The translations under genes were made by a program, and so were the position numbers. A DNA stretch of 14,943 bases from a bacterium (lineage in GTDB: Bacteria > Patescibacteriota > Microgenomatia > UBA1400 > PJMF01): assembly GCA_017431585.1 (NCBI GenBank), contig JAFRKU010000013.1:1-14943 (forward strand), written 5' to 3'. The notes under the pieces are model-generated. The model saw nothing but the letters and a program-made list of their open reading frames with translations. It made no database searches and was not told where the DNA came from. Numbering within the stretch: the stretch's first letter is position 1; each line of letters begins with the position of its first letter. Shown here piece after piece: positions 1-6,183 of the stretch.

Positions 1-1361
1 GTAAACCCGTCGTGCACACACGCGAAATTGACACTCCGAGCCGGATTTTTGTGATAAAATACAAACTCCGGCGCTTGTCCGGCCAAATGCGCCTTCACGT
101 CCGCCTCGCCTTCGCCAAAATTCACCCACCGTCGCACCCGATTGCGCCAGCTGCCCGACCACTCTAGCCATTCTGGCCCGCCGAAGCGCCCTTCCAGCAC
201 CAAACCACTCGCATCCCACGGTTCGGCCGACAATTTCAGCCCCCGCAGCACCGGACTACGATTGATCAGCTTGATAATTTCCGGATAATCGGTGTAGCCG
301 TCGGCCGTGTAGTAAAATGTTCCGCCCAAGTCAAAACGAAAGCCGTCCACGTGGAACTCGCGCGCCAAATATTCCAACGTGTCAATGATCAGCCGGCTGC
401 CCGCCCGACTGTTGCTGTTAAAAGTATTGTCACATCCGGTAAAATTCATGTAATACCGCTCGTCCTGGGCCGAAAGCAAATAGTAAGCCCGATTGTCAAT
501 CCCCCGCCACGATAGCGTCGGCCCCTGGTGATTGGCCTCCGTGGTGTGGTTGAAAACCACGTCCAAAATGATTTCCAGGCCTAAACTATGCGCCCTTTTG
601 ACCAACTTTTTCAGCTCGGACAAGTGCGGCTGGCTGCCGCGGGCAAAATATGACGGTTCTATCGCCATAAACGACAGCTGCGAATATCCCCAGTAATTCC
701 CCAACTCCTCCCCTCGACTGTTTTGCCGCGGCACATCGTCATCAAAAGCTTGCACCGGCATCAGCTCCAGCGCCGTCACCCCCAAATCCGCAAAATAATC
801 CAACTTTTCCGTCAAGCCCGCGAAAGTCCCCGGAAATTGCACCCCACTGCTCGGGTGCGCCGTCACGCCCTTGACGTGGCACTCGTAAATCACCGATTTC
901 TCCGCCGGCACGCGCGGCAGGCGATCATCGCCCCAGTCGAAATAATCTTCGCCCACCACCACGCCACGCACGCACTCGCCCACATTGTCGCCCGGTTCGC
1001 ACGCCGCCGCCCGCTCGTAAAACCGTCGGTCAATCGCTCGCGCGTACGGATCCAACAAGCATTTGTCCCAGTCGAAACGGTTGCCCGGACTTTTCGGTCC
1101 GTCCACCCGGTAAGCATACGCCGCCCCGGGCCGCAAATCGTGGACAAACACGTGCCAGACCGCCCCCGTTTTGTTCGTCACCGGCGACAAATCGATCACC
1201 TGCGACGGCCGCCGCCGCTCCGGATTGTCCCACAAAACCAACTGTACCCGCTCCGCCGCGTGGCTGTACAGGGCAAAATTGACCCCGTGACCCAGCGCCC
1301 GCGCCCCCAAAGGCTGGTGATGACCGCTGCTCCACTGGTGTTTTTCGCCCCAATTGCCCAT
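1..1361 (-). CDS. glgX: Glycogen debranching enzyme / isoamylase, GH13 family (C-terminus beyond window)
   Basis: Hydrolyses alpha-1,6 branch points in glycogen-like glucans in the cytoplasm. About 453 codons are visible; the gene runs off the left edge, so roughly the last third of a typical 650-750 aa protein is missing. Numbering from the ATG at 1361, an N-terminal CBM48/isoamylase-N region (about 15-90) precedes the GH13 barrel. The barrel shows DVVFNHT (about 267-273), VDGFRFDL with the nucleophile Asp near 344, AEPWD with the acid/base Glu near 380, and VHDGF with the third catalytic Asp near 451. All three catalytic acids are present. An in-frame ATG at 1373 exists, but a TATAAT box (minus, 1377-1372) covers it, so the ATG at 1361 is preferred and would give a nearly leaderless mRNA. 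The gene is divergent from trmD. GlgX and isoamylase (TreX) cannot be told apart here; a debranching-type GH13 is secure. Confidence 0.9.
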   Translation of the reverse strand, partial: MGNWGEKHQWSSGHHQPLGARALGHGVNFALYSHAAERVQLVLWDNPERRRPSQVIDLSPVTNKTGAVWHVFVHDLRPGAAYAYRVDGPKSPGNRFDWDKCLLDPYARAIDRRFYERAAACEPGDNVGECVRGVVVGEDYFDWGDDRLPRVPAEKSVIYECHVKGVTAHPSSGVQFPGTFAGLTEKLDYFADLGVTALELMPVQAFDDDVPRQNSRGEELGNYWGYSQLSFMAIEPSYFARGSQPHLSELKKLVKRAHSLGLEIILDVVFNHTTEANHQGPTLSWRGIDNRAYYLLSAQDERYYMNFTGCDNTFNSNSRAGSRLIIDTLEYLAREFHVDGFRFDLGGTFYYTADGYTDYPEIIKLINRSPVLRGLKLSAEPWDASGLVLEGRFGGPEWLEWSGSWRNRVRRWVNFGEGEADVKAHLAGQAPEFVFYHKNPARSVNFACVHDGF

Positions 1362-1381
1362 CTTGACAACCATTATATAAT
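1354..1381 (+). promoter_or_regulatory. Predicted trmD promoter
   Basis: On the plus strand, TTGCCC (1354-1359), a 16-bp spacer and a perfect TATAAT (1376-1381), giving a leader of about 15 nt before the ATG at 1403. A consensus TTGACA also lies at 1363-1368, but it is too close to this -10 to pair with it. Confidence 0.45.
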
Positions 1382-1400
1382 AAAATGAGGCACAAGTAAA
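1372..1400 (-). promoter_or_regulatory. Predicted promoter of the debranching-enzyme gene
   Basis: On the minus strand, TTTACT (1400-1395), a 17-bp spacer and a perfect TATAAT (1377-1372). The predicted start lies about 4-5 nt before the ATG at 1361. It overlaps the trmD promoter on the other strand almost base for base at the -10. Confidence 0.5.
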
Positions 1401-1402
1401 TT

Positions 1403-2047
1403 ATGCACATCAACTTAATCACCAGCGTTCCCGAGTTTTTCGAGCAAATTTTGTCAGTCTCGATGCTGGGTCGCGCCGTCGCGGCTGGCGCCGTCACTTT
1501 CCGCGTCGTCTCTTTGCGCGATTTCGCCCCTGGCAATTTGAAAAAACAAGTTGACGATCGCCCCTTTGGCGGCGGCCCCGGCATGATTTTGAAAATCGAA
1601 CCCATCGTCCGAGCGCTTGACTACCTCTCTGCCCAAAACCAGCGCGGCACCGTCTATCTAACCAGCCCCCAAGGCACAGTTTTTCATCAAGCTCAAGCCC
1701 GCGCCTGGTCGCACCTGAATTGTCTCACCCTTATCTGCGGCCACTACGAAGGCGTGGACGCGCGGATCACCCACTTTATCGACGGTCAAATCAGCCTAGG
1801 CAACTTCGTTCTCACCGGCGGTGAACCAGCGGCCCTAGCCATGATTGACGCCACCGTTCGCCTACTCCCCGGGGTGCTGGGCAACGCCGACTCGCTGACT
1901 TGCGAAAGTTTCGATGCCGACTGCCTCGAGTACCCCCAGTACACTCGCCCCAGTGTCTTCCGTGGCCTCTCTGTCCCCGATGTCTTGCTTTCCGGCCATC
2001 ACGCCGCCGTCGCTGCCTGGCGTCGTGAGCACAGTCCAAGCTTATAG
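1403..2047 (+). CDS. trmD: tRNA (guanine-N1-)-methyltransferase TrmD
   Basis: Methylates G37 next to the anticodon using S-adenosylmethionine, preventing +1 frameshifting. The 214-residue product carries the SPOUT-fold signatures: DDRPFGGGPGM (51-61), ICGHYEGVDARI (111-122), SLGNFVLTGGE (131-141) forming the knot that binds the cofactor, TVRLLPGVLG (151-160) and YPQYTRP (177-183), followed by the usual WRRE C-terminal segment. At 214 aa it is shorter at the C-terminus than the roughly 255-aa E. coli enzyme. The usual IGDY of the knot reads LGNF here, a conservative change. A GAGG sits about 12 nt before the ATG, a poor Shine-Dalgarno distance. It stands alone rather than in the common rpsP-rimM-trmD-rplS operon and is followed by its own terminator. 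Confidence 0.95.
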   Translation: MHINLITSVPEFFEQILSVSMLGRAVAAGAVTFRVVSLRDFAPGNLKKQVDDRPFGGGPGMILKIEPIVRALDYLSAQNQRGTVYLTSPQGTVFHQAQARAWSHLNCLTLICGHYEGVDARITHFIDGQISLGNFVLTGGEPAALAMIDATVRLLPGVLGNADSLTCESFDADCLEYPQYTRPSVFRGLSVPDVLLSGHHAAVAAWRREHSPSL

Positions 2048-2053
2048 TATATT

Positions 2054-2092
2054 ATTATATCACAATATGTCACTTTTGTCAAGAGGCAATTT
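2054..2092 (-). promoter_or_regulatory. Promoter cassette copy A, directed antisense into trmD
   Basis: On the minus strand, a perfect TTGACA (2082-2077), a 17-bp spacer and an extended -10 TGATATAAT (TATAAT at 2059-2054). The 39 bp from AAATTGCC to TATAAT match copy C (11480-11518) at 37 positions. No gene starts close downstream; a transcript would run antisense through trmD toward the debranching-enzyme gene. Confidence 0.7.
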
Positions 2093-2115
2093 AGCTTGAT
2101 AAATCAAGCTTTTTT
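2093..2115 (+). terminator. Intrinsic terminator after trmD
   Basis: AGCTTGAT (2093-2100) pairs with ATCAAGCT (2103-2110) across a tiny loop and is followed by a run of T. The U-tract is only on the plus strand, so it serves trmD; the same T-run touches the stop codon of uppP on the other strand. Confidence 0.75.
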
Positions 2116-2995
2116 ACGTCCGCCACCAACTCAACCAGATGAGACCCACGATCACCCGGTAAATCCCAAAATACCAAAAGGGTTTAGTCGCCATCAGTTT
2201 AATCATCGGTTTCATCACTAGCCAACCGACCGCCAGCGCGATCACGAAGCCCGTCAGGCACAGCAGGACATTTGACCAATTGAGCATCGCCGGACACGGC
2301 GCCACAATACATCGAGGCTGCTCCACAAACACTTCTCCGTCGCGCACCGTCTGGATGATATCGAGAAAGGTTGCTCCACAAATCGTCGGCAGCGCCACCA
2401 CGAATGCTAGCGCCGTCGCGCCCGCCTTGGAAAATCCCAGTGTCCGGGCACCCATCTGTGTTACTCCTGAGCGCGACACGCCCGGCACGATTGCCACCGA
2501 TTGCCATAGGCCCACCAGAGACATTTTCCACCAGGGCGTTTTTTCCACTTCGCCCACGTAGACATTCTGCAGCGATGTATCAGTGTTTTTATCGTCTGGC
2601 CGCCGCCGCGACCACCAAGCATCAAACAGGCTAAACCCGATCCCGCCGACAATCAGCATCCAGCCGGTCAGTGGACTGGCGTCTTGTAAATAATCTTTAA
2701 CCAATTTGTAGACCCCCAGGCCCACGATAGCCGTGGGCACCACCGCCACCAGCAACTTGAGCCAAATTTGCTTATTTTGCCACAGACTTTGCCAGAAGTA
2801 AATCAAGGCCGCGCCAATCGCTCCCGCTTGAATAAAAATGCAAAACGTGGCAAAAAGCGGATCAGTCAGCACATTTTCGCCGGCCACCAAGGCAAACAAT
2901 TTTTGAGTGAGCAGCAAGTGGGCCGTGGATGACACCGGCAAAAACTCCGTCAACCCTTCGATCACACTCAGTGACAAAATGTATGCAATTCCCAT
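2114..2995 (-). CDS. uppP: Undecaprenyl-diphosphatase UppP (BacA)
   Basis: Integral membrane phosphatase that removes one phosphate from undecaprenyl diphosphate, recycling the lipid carrier used for peptidoglycan and surface polysaccharides; overproduction classically gives bacitracin resistance. The 293-residue protein shows both family signatures: EGLTEFLPVSSTAH (13-26) with the conserved acidic residues and His, and PGVSRSG (171-177). Multiple hydrophobic segments follow, including about 80-100, 195-215 and 243-262, and the length is normal. A hydrophilic insertion near 130-155 and a Cys-containing stretch near 225-235 look lineage-specific. The ATG lies 3 nt after the dgkA stop, with GGGGA acting as ribosome site at the end of dgkA, so the two are probably translationally coupled. 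There is no clear terminator on this strand downstream. Confidence 0.95.
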   Translation of the reverse strand: MGIAYILSLSVIEGLTEFLPVSSTAHLLLTQKLFALVAGENVLTDPLFATFCIFIQAGAIGAALIYFWQSLWQNKQIWLKLLVAVVPTAIVGLGVYKLVKDYLQDASPLTGWMLIVGGIGFSLFDAWWSRRRPDDKNTDTSLQNVYVGEVEKTPWWKMSLVGLWQSVAIVPGVSRSGVTQMGARTLGFSKAGATALAFVVALPTICGATFLDIIQTVRDGEVFVEQPRCIVAPCPAMLNWSNVLLCLTGFVIALAVGWLVMKPMIKLMATKPFWYFGIYRVIVGLIWLSWWRT

Positions 2996-2998
2996 AAT

Positions 2999-3379
2999 TT
3001 ATCCCCATAAACCAATGATTTTTGGTACAAAAATAATCAAACCAGCGATCGCGGCTGCCCCGCTGGCCCACAGCACCGCCCCCGCCGCCACGTCGCGCGG
3101 AGTACCCAAATGCTCGTATTTGCCGCCGCACTCGTCGCGCACCACGTCACACACTTGCTCGATGGCGGTGTTAACGCACTCCAAAGCCGGAATCAGTCCC
3201 AAAAACACCAGTAACACCAGCCATTCGCCCACACTGATATCAAAAATCAAGCCCGCCGCCACCACCAGTAAGGCGGCGCACAGATGTAACCGCATGTTGC
3301 GCTCGCTGCGCACGCTCTGGCCAATGCCCCGCCCGGCAAAGCGAAAACTATGCAGCAATGATGGCGACTTTTTCAGCAT
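2999..3379 (-). CDS. dgkA: Diacylglycerol kinase family protein, probably undecaprenol kinase
   Basis: Small three-helix membrane kinase. In Gram-positive bacteria this family phosphorylates undecaprenol rather than diacylglycerol. The 126-residue product starts MLKKSPSLLHSFRFAGRG and has the family signature ALECVNTAIEQVCD (65-78), with Glu67, Asn70, Glu74 and Asp78, and hydrophobic segments at about 31-47, 52-66 and 101-118. The usual KDxAAGAV near the end reads RDVAAGAV, a Lys to Arg change. The start at 3379 is chosen over an upstream in-frame ATG at 3415 because similarity begins there and a perfect TATAAT lies just 7 nt upstream, predicting a leaderless mRNA. Pairing with uppP in one operon favours a role in undecaprenyl phosphate supply. 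Confidence 0.9.
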   Translation of the reverse strand: MLKKSPSLLHSFRFAGRGIGQSVRSERNMRLHLCAALLVVAAGLIFDISVGEWLVLLVFLGLIPALECVNTAIEQVCDVVRDECGGKYEHLGTPRDVAAGAVLWASGAAAIAGLIIFVPKIIGLWG

Positions 3380-3386
3380 GAGTAGT

Positions 3387-3415
3387 ATTATACCACTCGC
3401 CGGCGCCACCCGCAA
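3387..3415 (-). promoter_or_regulatory. dgkA-uppP promoter (extended -10, leaderless)
   Basis: On the minus strand, TTGCGG (3415-3410), a 17-bp spacer and TGGTATAAT (TATAAT at 3392-3387). Only 7 nt separate the -10 from the ATG at 3379, so transcription should begin at or next to the start codon. The -35 and spacer lie inside the 3396-3432 palindrome. Confidence 0.6.
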
Positions 3416-3432
3416 GGGGTGGCGCCGGCGAG
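3396..3432. terminator. 16-bp perfect hairpin between dnaK and dgkA
   Basis: Arms 3396-3411 (starting CTCGCCGGCG) and 3417-3432 are perfect reverse complements with a 5-nt loop. Downstream of dnaK it is the only terminator candidate, but the T-rich tail lies on the plus-strand side; on the dnaK strand it is preceded by an A-rich run and followed by the dgkA -10. It may end dnaK without a U-tract, stop antisense transcription, or act as an operator. Confidence 0.5.
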
Positions 3433-3455
3433 ATTTCTTTTTTCAGTCTTGACGT

Positions 3456-5372
3456 TTAGCTCACCACTTCGCCTTCCACGACGTCACCTTCCGGTTTCGC
3501 CGCTTCTTCGGCTTTGGTTTCACCAGCTCCGGGCGTCGCTTGCCCCGGTTGGCCTTTGTCGCCTTGCGCGGCTCGCATCGCCTCACCGATTTTTTGCGCA
3601 CTGGTCATCGTTTTTTCGATGGCGGCATCCAGCTGCTCTTTGGTGGCCGACTCGTCCTCGCTCAATTTCTTGAGCGCTTCGATATTGTCGCTGATGGCTT
3701 TTTTGTCATCGCTGCTGACTTTGTCACCATATTCTTTCAGCTGTTTTTCCATTTCGAAAGCCACGCTGCCCGCTTGGTTGCGCGCTTCAATCAGCTCTTT
3801 CTTCTTTTTATCTTCTTCGGCGTGCTCTTGGGCATCTCGCTTCATCGCTTCCACCTCTGTGTCAGACAAATTCGTCGAGTTTTGAATGGTGATATCCGCT
3901 TGTTTACCAGAGGTGCGATCTTTAGCCGTCACCTTCAAAATCCCGTTGCTGTCGATGTCAAAAGTCACCTCGACTTGTGGCACCCCACGTGGCGCCGGCG
4001 GAATGCCAGACAGGACAAAGCGTCCGAGCGACTTATTGTCTGCCGCCATCTCCCGCTCGCCTTGCAAGACATTGATTTCCACACTCGTTTGGTTATCCGC
4101 CGCGGTGGAAAACACCTGATTGCCCGAAGTCGGCACGGTGGTATTGCGCTTGATAATCGGGGTGCGAATACCGCCCAGCGTTTCCACGCCCAGAGTGAGT
4201 GGGGTCACATCCAGCAGCACCACGTCTTGCACGTCACCGCCGATCACACCCGCTTGCACGGCTGCGCCCACGGCCACCACTTCGTCCGGGTTGACGCCCT
4301 GCTCCGGTTTCTTGCCAAAGAATTTCTCCACTTCGGCCACCACCTTGGGCATCCGCGTCATCCCGCCGACCAGCACCACATTGTTGATGTCGCCAGCGGC
4401 CAAACCGGCGTCGGCCAAAGCCTTCTTCACCGGCTCGAAAGTCCGCTCAATCAGTGCATCGGTCAGCTCTTCCAACTTGGCCCGCGTCAAAGTCATGGTC
4501 AGATGGAGAGGATTGCCGTCGTCACCTTGAGTGATGAAAGGCAAATTGATTTCCGTGCTCATCGTGGCCGACAGCTCAATTTTGGCCTTTTCGGCCGCAT
4601 CTTTCACCCGTTGGAGTGCTTGCGGATCTTTAGCCAAATCCTTGCCGGATTCTTTCTTGAATTCACCGCAAATCCACTCGATGATCTTGTTGTCAAAGTC
4701 ATCGCCGCCCAAGAAAGTGTCGCCATTGGTTGCCTTGACTTCAAACACGCCGTCACCGATTTCCAAAATCGAGATATCAAAAGTCCCGCCGCCTAAGTCG
4801 TACACCGCGATTTTGGTGTTGCCTTTTTTGTCCAGCCCGTAAGCGAGAGCCGCCGCCGTCGGTTCATTGACAATCCGCTCCACCTTGAGACCGGCGATTT
4901 CGCCCGCTTGTTTGGTCGCCTGGCGCTGACTGTCGTCAAAATATGCCGGCACCGTGATGACCGCCTGGCTCACCGTCCCGCCCAAGTAAGCCTCGGCATC
5001 AGCTTTCGCCTTTTGCAAAATCTTGGCGCTGATTTCCTGCGGGGTCAGCTTTTGACCATCGACATTAATGGTCGCCATATCACCTTTGCCCGCCGACACA
5101 TCGTAAGAGACGTGTTTGATGGCATTTTGCACTGGCGCCGCGTCATATTTCTGACCCATGAACCGCTTGACTGAATTAACGGTGTTTTTGGGATTGAGCA
5201 CCATCTGGCGCTTGGCTGCATCGCCCACATTGGTTTCGCCGTTTTTAAAACTCACAATCGAGGGGAAAGTGTTGCGTCCCTCAGCCGTGGGAATAATTTT
5301 CGCTTGTCCACCCTCCATGACAGCCACGGCCGAATTGGTCGTGCCCAAGTCAATTCCTATAATTTTTGTCAT
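3456..5372 (-). CDS. dnaK: Molecular chaperone DnaK (Hsp70)
   Basis: ATP-driven chaperone that binds exposed hydrophobic peptides in the cytoplasm. The 638-residue, full-length protein starts MTKIIGIDLGTTNSAV (phosphate loop 1). It carries VYDLGGGTFDISIL in the ATPase domain, NVVLVGGMTRMPKV, the interdomain linker DVVLLDVTPLTLGVETLGG, a beta substrate-binding domain and a helical lid. It ends in a Gly/Glu-rich tail, GDVVEGEVVS, rather than the proteobacterial EEVDK-type end. The ATG is preceded by AAAGGA at normal spacing. No grpE, dnaJ or hrcA is adjacent, so it is a single-gene heat-shock locus here. Two tandem promoters and a CIRCE-like operator lie upstream, implying HrcA control with an extra constitutive promoter. 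Long antisense reading frames across it are shadows. Confidence 0.98.
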   Translation of the reverse strand: MTKIIGIDLGTTNSAVAVMEGGQAKIIPTAEGRNTFPSIVSFKNGETNVGDAAKRQMVLNPKNTVNSVKRFMGQKYDAAPVQNAIKHVSYDVSAGKGDMATINVDGQKLTPQEISAKILQKAKADAEAYLGGTVSQAVITVPAYFDDSQRQATKQAGEIAGLKVERIVNEPTAAALAYGLDKKGNTKIAVYDLGGGTFDISILEIGDGVFEVKATNGDTFLGGDDFDNKIIEWICGEFKKESGKDLAKDPQALQRVKDAAEKAKIELSATMSTEINLPFITQGDDGNPLHLTMTLTRAKLEELTDALIERTFEPVKKALADAGLAAGDINNVVLVGGMTRMPKVVAEVEKFFGKKPEQGVNPDEVVAVGAAVQAGVIGGDVQDVVLLDVTPLTLGVETLGGIRTPIIKRNTTVPTSGNQVFSTAADNQTSVEINVLQGEREMAADNKSLGRFVLSGIPPAPRGVPQVEVTFDIDSNGILKVTAKDRTSGKQADITIQNSTNLSDTEVEAMKRDAQEHAEEDKKKKELIEARNQAGSVAFEMEKQLKEYGDKVSSDDKKAISDNIEALKKLSEDESATKEQLDAAIEKTMTSAQKIGEAMRAAQGDKGQPGQATPGAGETKAEEAAKPEGDVVEGEVVS

Positions 5373-5397
5373 ACGTTGTTCCTTTCCGTTTTCAACT

Positions 5398-5424
5398 TTA
5401 GCAATTCTAGCAGAAGAGTGCTAA
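5398..5424. promoter_or_regulatory. CIRCE-like HrcA operator upstream of dnaK
   Basis: The established CIRCE consensus is TTAGCACTC-N9-GAGTGCTAA. The plus strand here reads TTAGCAATT-N9-GAGTGCTAA: one arm perfect, the other 7 of 9, with exactly 9 nt between. It covers the -10 and spacer of the proximal dnaK promoter, where HrcA binding would block RNA polymerase. Confidence 0.85.
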
Positions 5425-5432
5425 TTTGTCAA
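5404..5432 (-). promoter_or_regulatory. Proximal dnaK promoter P1
   Basis: On the minus strand, TTGACA (5432-5427), a 17-bp spacer and TAGAAT (5409-5404). The upstream context GGAAATTGCCCC resembles that of the repeated cassettes, but the spacer is replaced by the CIRCE-like operator. Confidence 0.8.
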
Positions 5433-5482
5433 GGGGCAATTTCCAGGCGGGAGCACAACTGCTATTTAGCCTTATATCCTAT

Positions 5483-5521
5483 ATTATACCACACAATGTC
5501 ACATTTGTCAAGAGGCAGTTT
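5483..5521 (-). promoter_or_regulatory. Distal dnaK promoter P2 (promoter cassette copy B)
   Basis: On the minus strand, TTGACA (5511-5506), a 17-bp spacer and extended -10 TGGTATAAT (TATAAT at 5488-5483). The 39-bp block matches copy C at 35 positions. It would give a dnaK leader of about 100 nt that crosses the operator. Confidence 0.75.
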
Positions 5522-5537
5522 CGCCTGGAATAAGTGA

Positions 5538-5665
5538 AAGGCGCCCTATGTACATTTCCGGCGCCTTCCTATGGCGTTGTCCCCCTACAATTTGCAAGAG
5601 GACAACGTTGCTACGTACATCACGTTTGACTAGTACCAATGATGCCGCTTCTTAAACATATTATA
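5538..5665 (-). ncRNA. Candidate small RNA or long leader between the nuclease gene and dnaK
   Basis: An extended -10, TGGTATAAT (TATAAT at 5665-5660), overlaps the end of the nuclease gene and has no coding region behind it. The predicted minus-strand transcript (from about 5653) contains two hairpins: 8-bp arms CGTTGTCC/GGACAACG (5575-5607) and AAGGCGCC/GGCGCCTT (5538-5567). No start codon with a ribosome site is seen, and only 11- and 15-codon frames exist. The second hairpin has a weak T-rich tail, so it may or may not terminate. It could simply be a third dnaK promoter. Confidence 0.35.
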
Positions 5666-5670
5666 CCACA

Positions 5671-6057
5671 CTATTTAACAAAAATGCGCTCAGTTTGGTC
5701 TTTCATAATAATGCGCATGTTTTTCACCCTTCGTGAACGAGAAAACAAGAATTGCAACTGCTGTGCTGCTGGCATGGCGCGCCTTAAGCGCCGCAAATCA
5801 AAAATTACATTTGGTGCTTGTGAAACCGCTTTTTTAAAAGCAGTTTGCAAAGTTTTGTTTTTTGATACACACGGACTTTTCATTTCCCAAGCTAGACCAT
5901 CGTCCATCACCAAATCTGCGTTCGATACTCGACTGGTCGACGATGGTACAATTAATTCAATTTTATGCCCGCGGGCCACATAATATTCTACAGTAGCTAA
6001 TTCATGCGGCTCTAACCGACATCCGTGACTAATAAATTTGCCTCGTTGTGATAACAT
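5671..6057 (-). CDS. Stand-alone CdiA-C-like nuclease domain protein
   Basis: The 128-residue protein resembles the C-terminal tRNA-nuclease toxin domain of contact-dependent inhibition proteins (CdiA-C type, PD-(D/E)XK-like fold). Visible signatures are LEPHELATVEYYVARGHKIELI (15-36), NADLVMDDGLAWEMKSP with candidate catalytic Asp48, Glu58 and Lys60, a Lys-rich helix (67-78) and NVIFDLRRLRR (83-93). There is no signal peptide, CDI repeat region or adjacent immunity gene, so it is not part of a CDI locus; this free-standing form is, to my knowledge, common in Patescibacteria and of unknown role. The gene is visibly more A/T-rich than its neighbours, consistent with transfer. A TATAAT (minus, 6071-6066) lies 8 nt before the ATG, with no ribosome site, so the mRNA is probably leaderless. 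Family assignment rests on motif recall. Confidence 0.7.
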   Translation of the reverse strand: MLSQRGKFISHGCRLEPHELATVEYYVARGHKIELIVPSSTSRVSNADLVMDDGLAWEMKSPCVSKNKTLQTAFKKAVSQAPNVIFDLRRLRRAMPAAQQLQFLFSRSRRVKNMRIIMKDQTERIFVK

Positions 6058-6065
6058 AATATCAG

Positions 6066-6071
6066 ATTATA
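6066..6071 (-). promoter_or_regulatory. -10 box of the CdiA-C-like gene
   Basis: A perfect TATAAT on the minus strand ends 8 nt before the ATG at 6057. No good -35 is seen at 17 bp. Upstream (6083-6096) lies TGACA-AAAG-TGACA on the plus strand, the same direct repeat found in the promoter cassettes but in the opposite orientation and without a -10. Confidence 0.45.
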
Positions 6072-6171
6072 CACACCAAACATGACAAAAGTGACAAAAA
6101 TTCTGACGCAGTTTGCTTGAGAGACAGATATATCAACCAAAAATTGCTCTTAAATTGCCCCAGAATTGTGG

Positions 6172-6177
6172 TATAAT
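6172..6177 (+). promoter_or_regulatory. Extended -10 promoter of the FISUMP gene and its leader RNA
   Basis: TGGTATAAT on the plus strand (TATAAT 6172-6177), with no clear -35. A start 7 nt downstream would be G6184, the first base of the leader's closing stem. Confidence 0.65.
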
Positions 6178-6183
6178 ATTCGC

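Noticed and set aside
723..1388. 221-codon plus-strand frame at the left end
   Set aside because: Arg/His/Pro-rich shadow of the GH13 gene, whose catalytic motifs run uninterrupted on the minus strand.
3540..4796. Long plus-strand reading frame (418 codons) opposite dnaK
   Set aside because: It is wholly antisense to an unmistakable dnaK, has no ribosome site and resembles no protein I know; long antisense frames opposite dnaK are a known codon-usage artefact.
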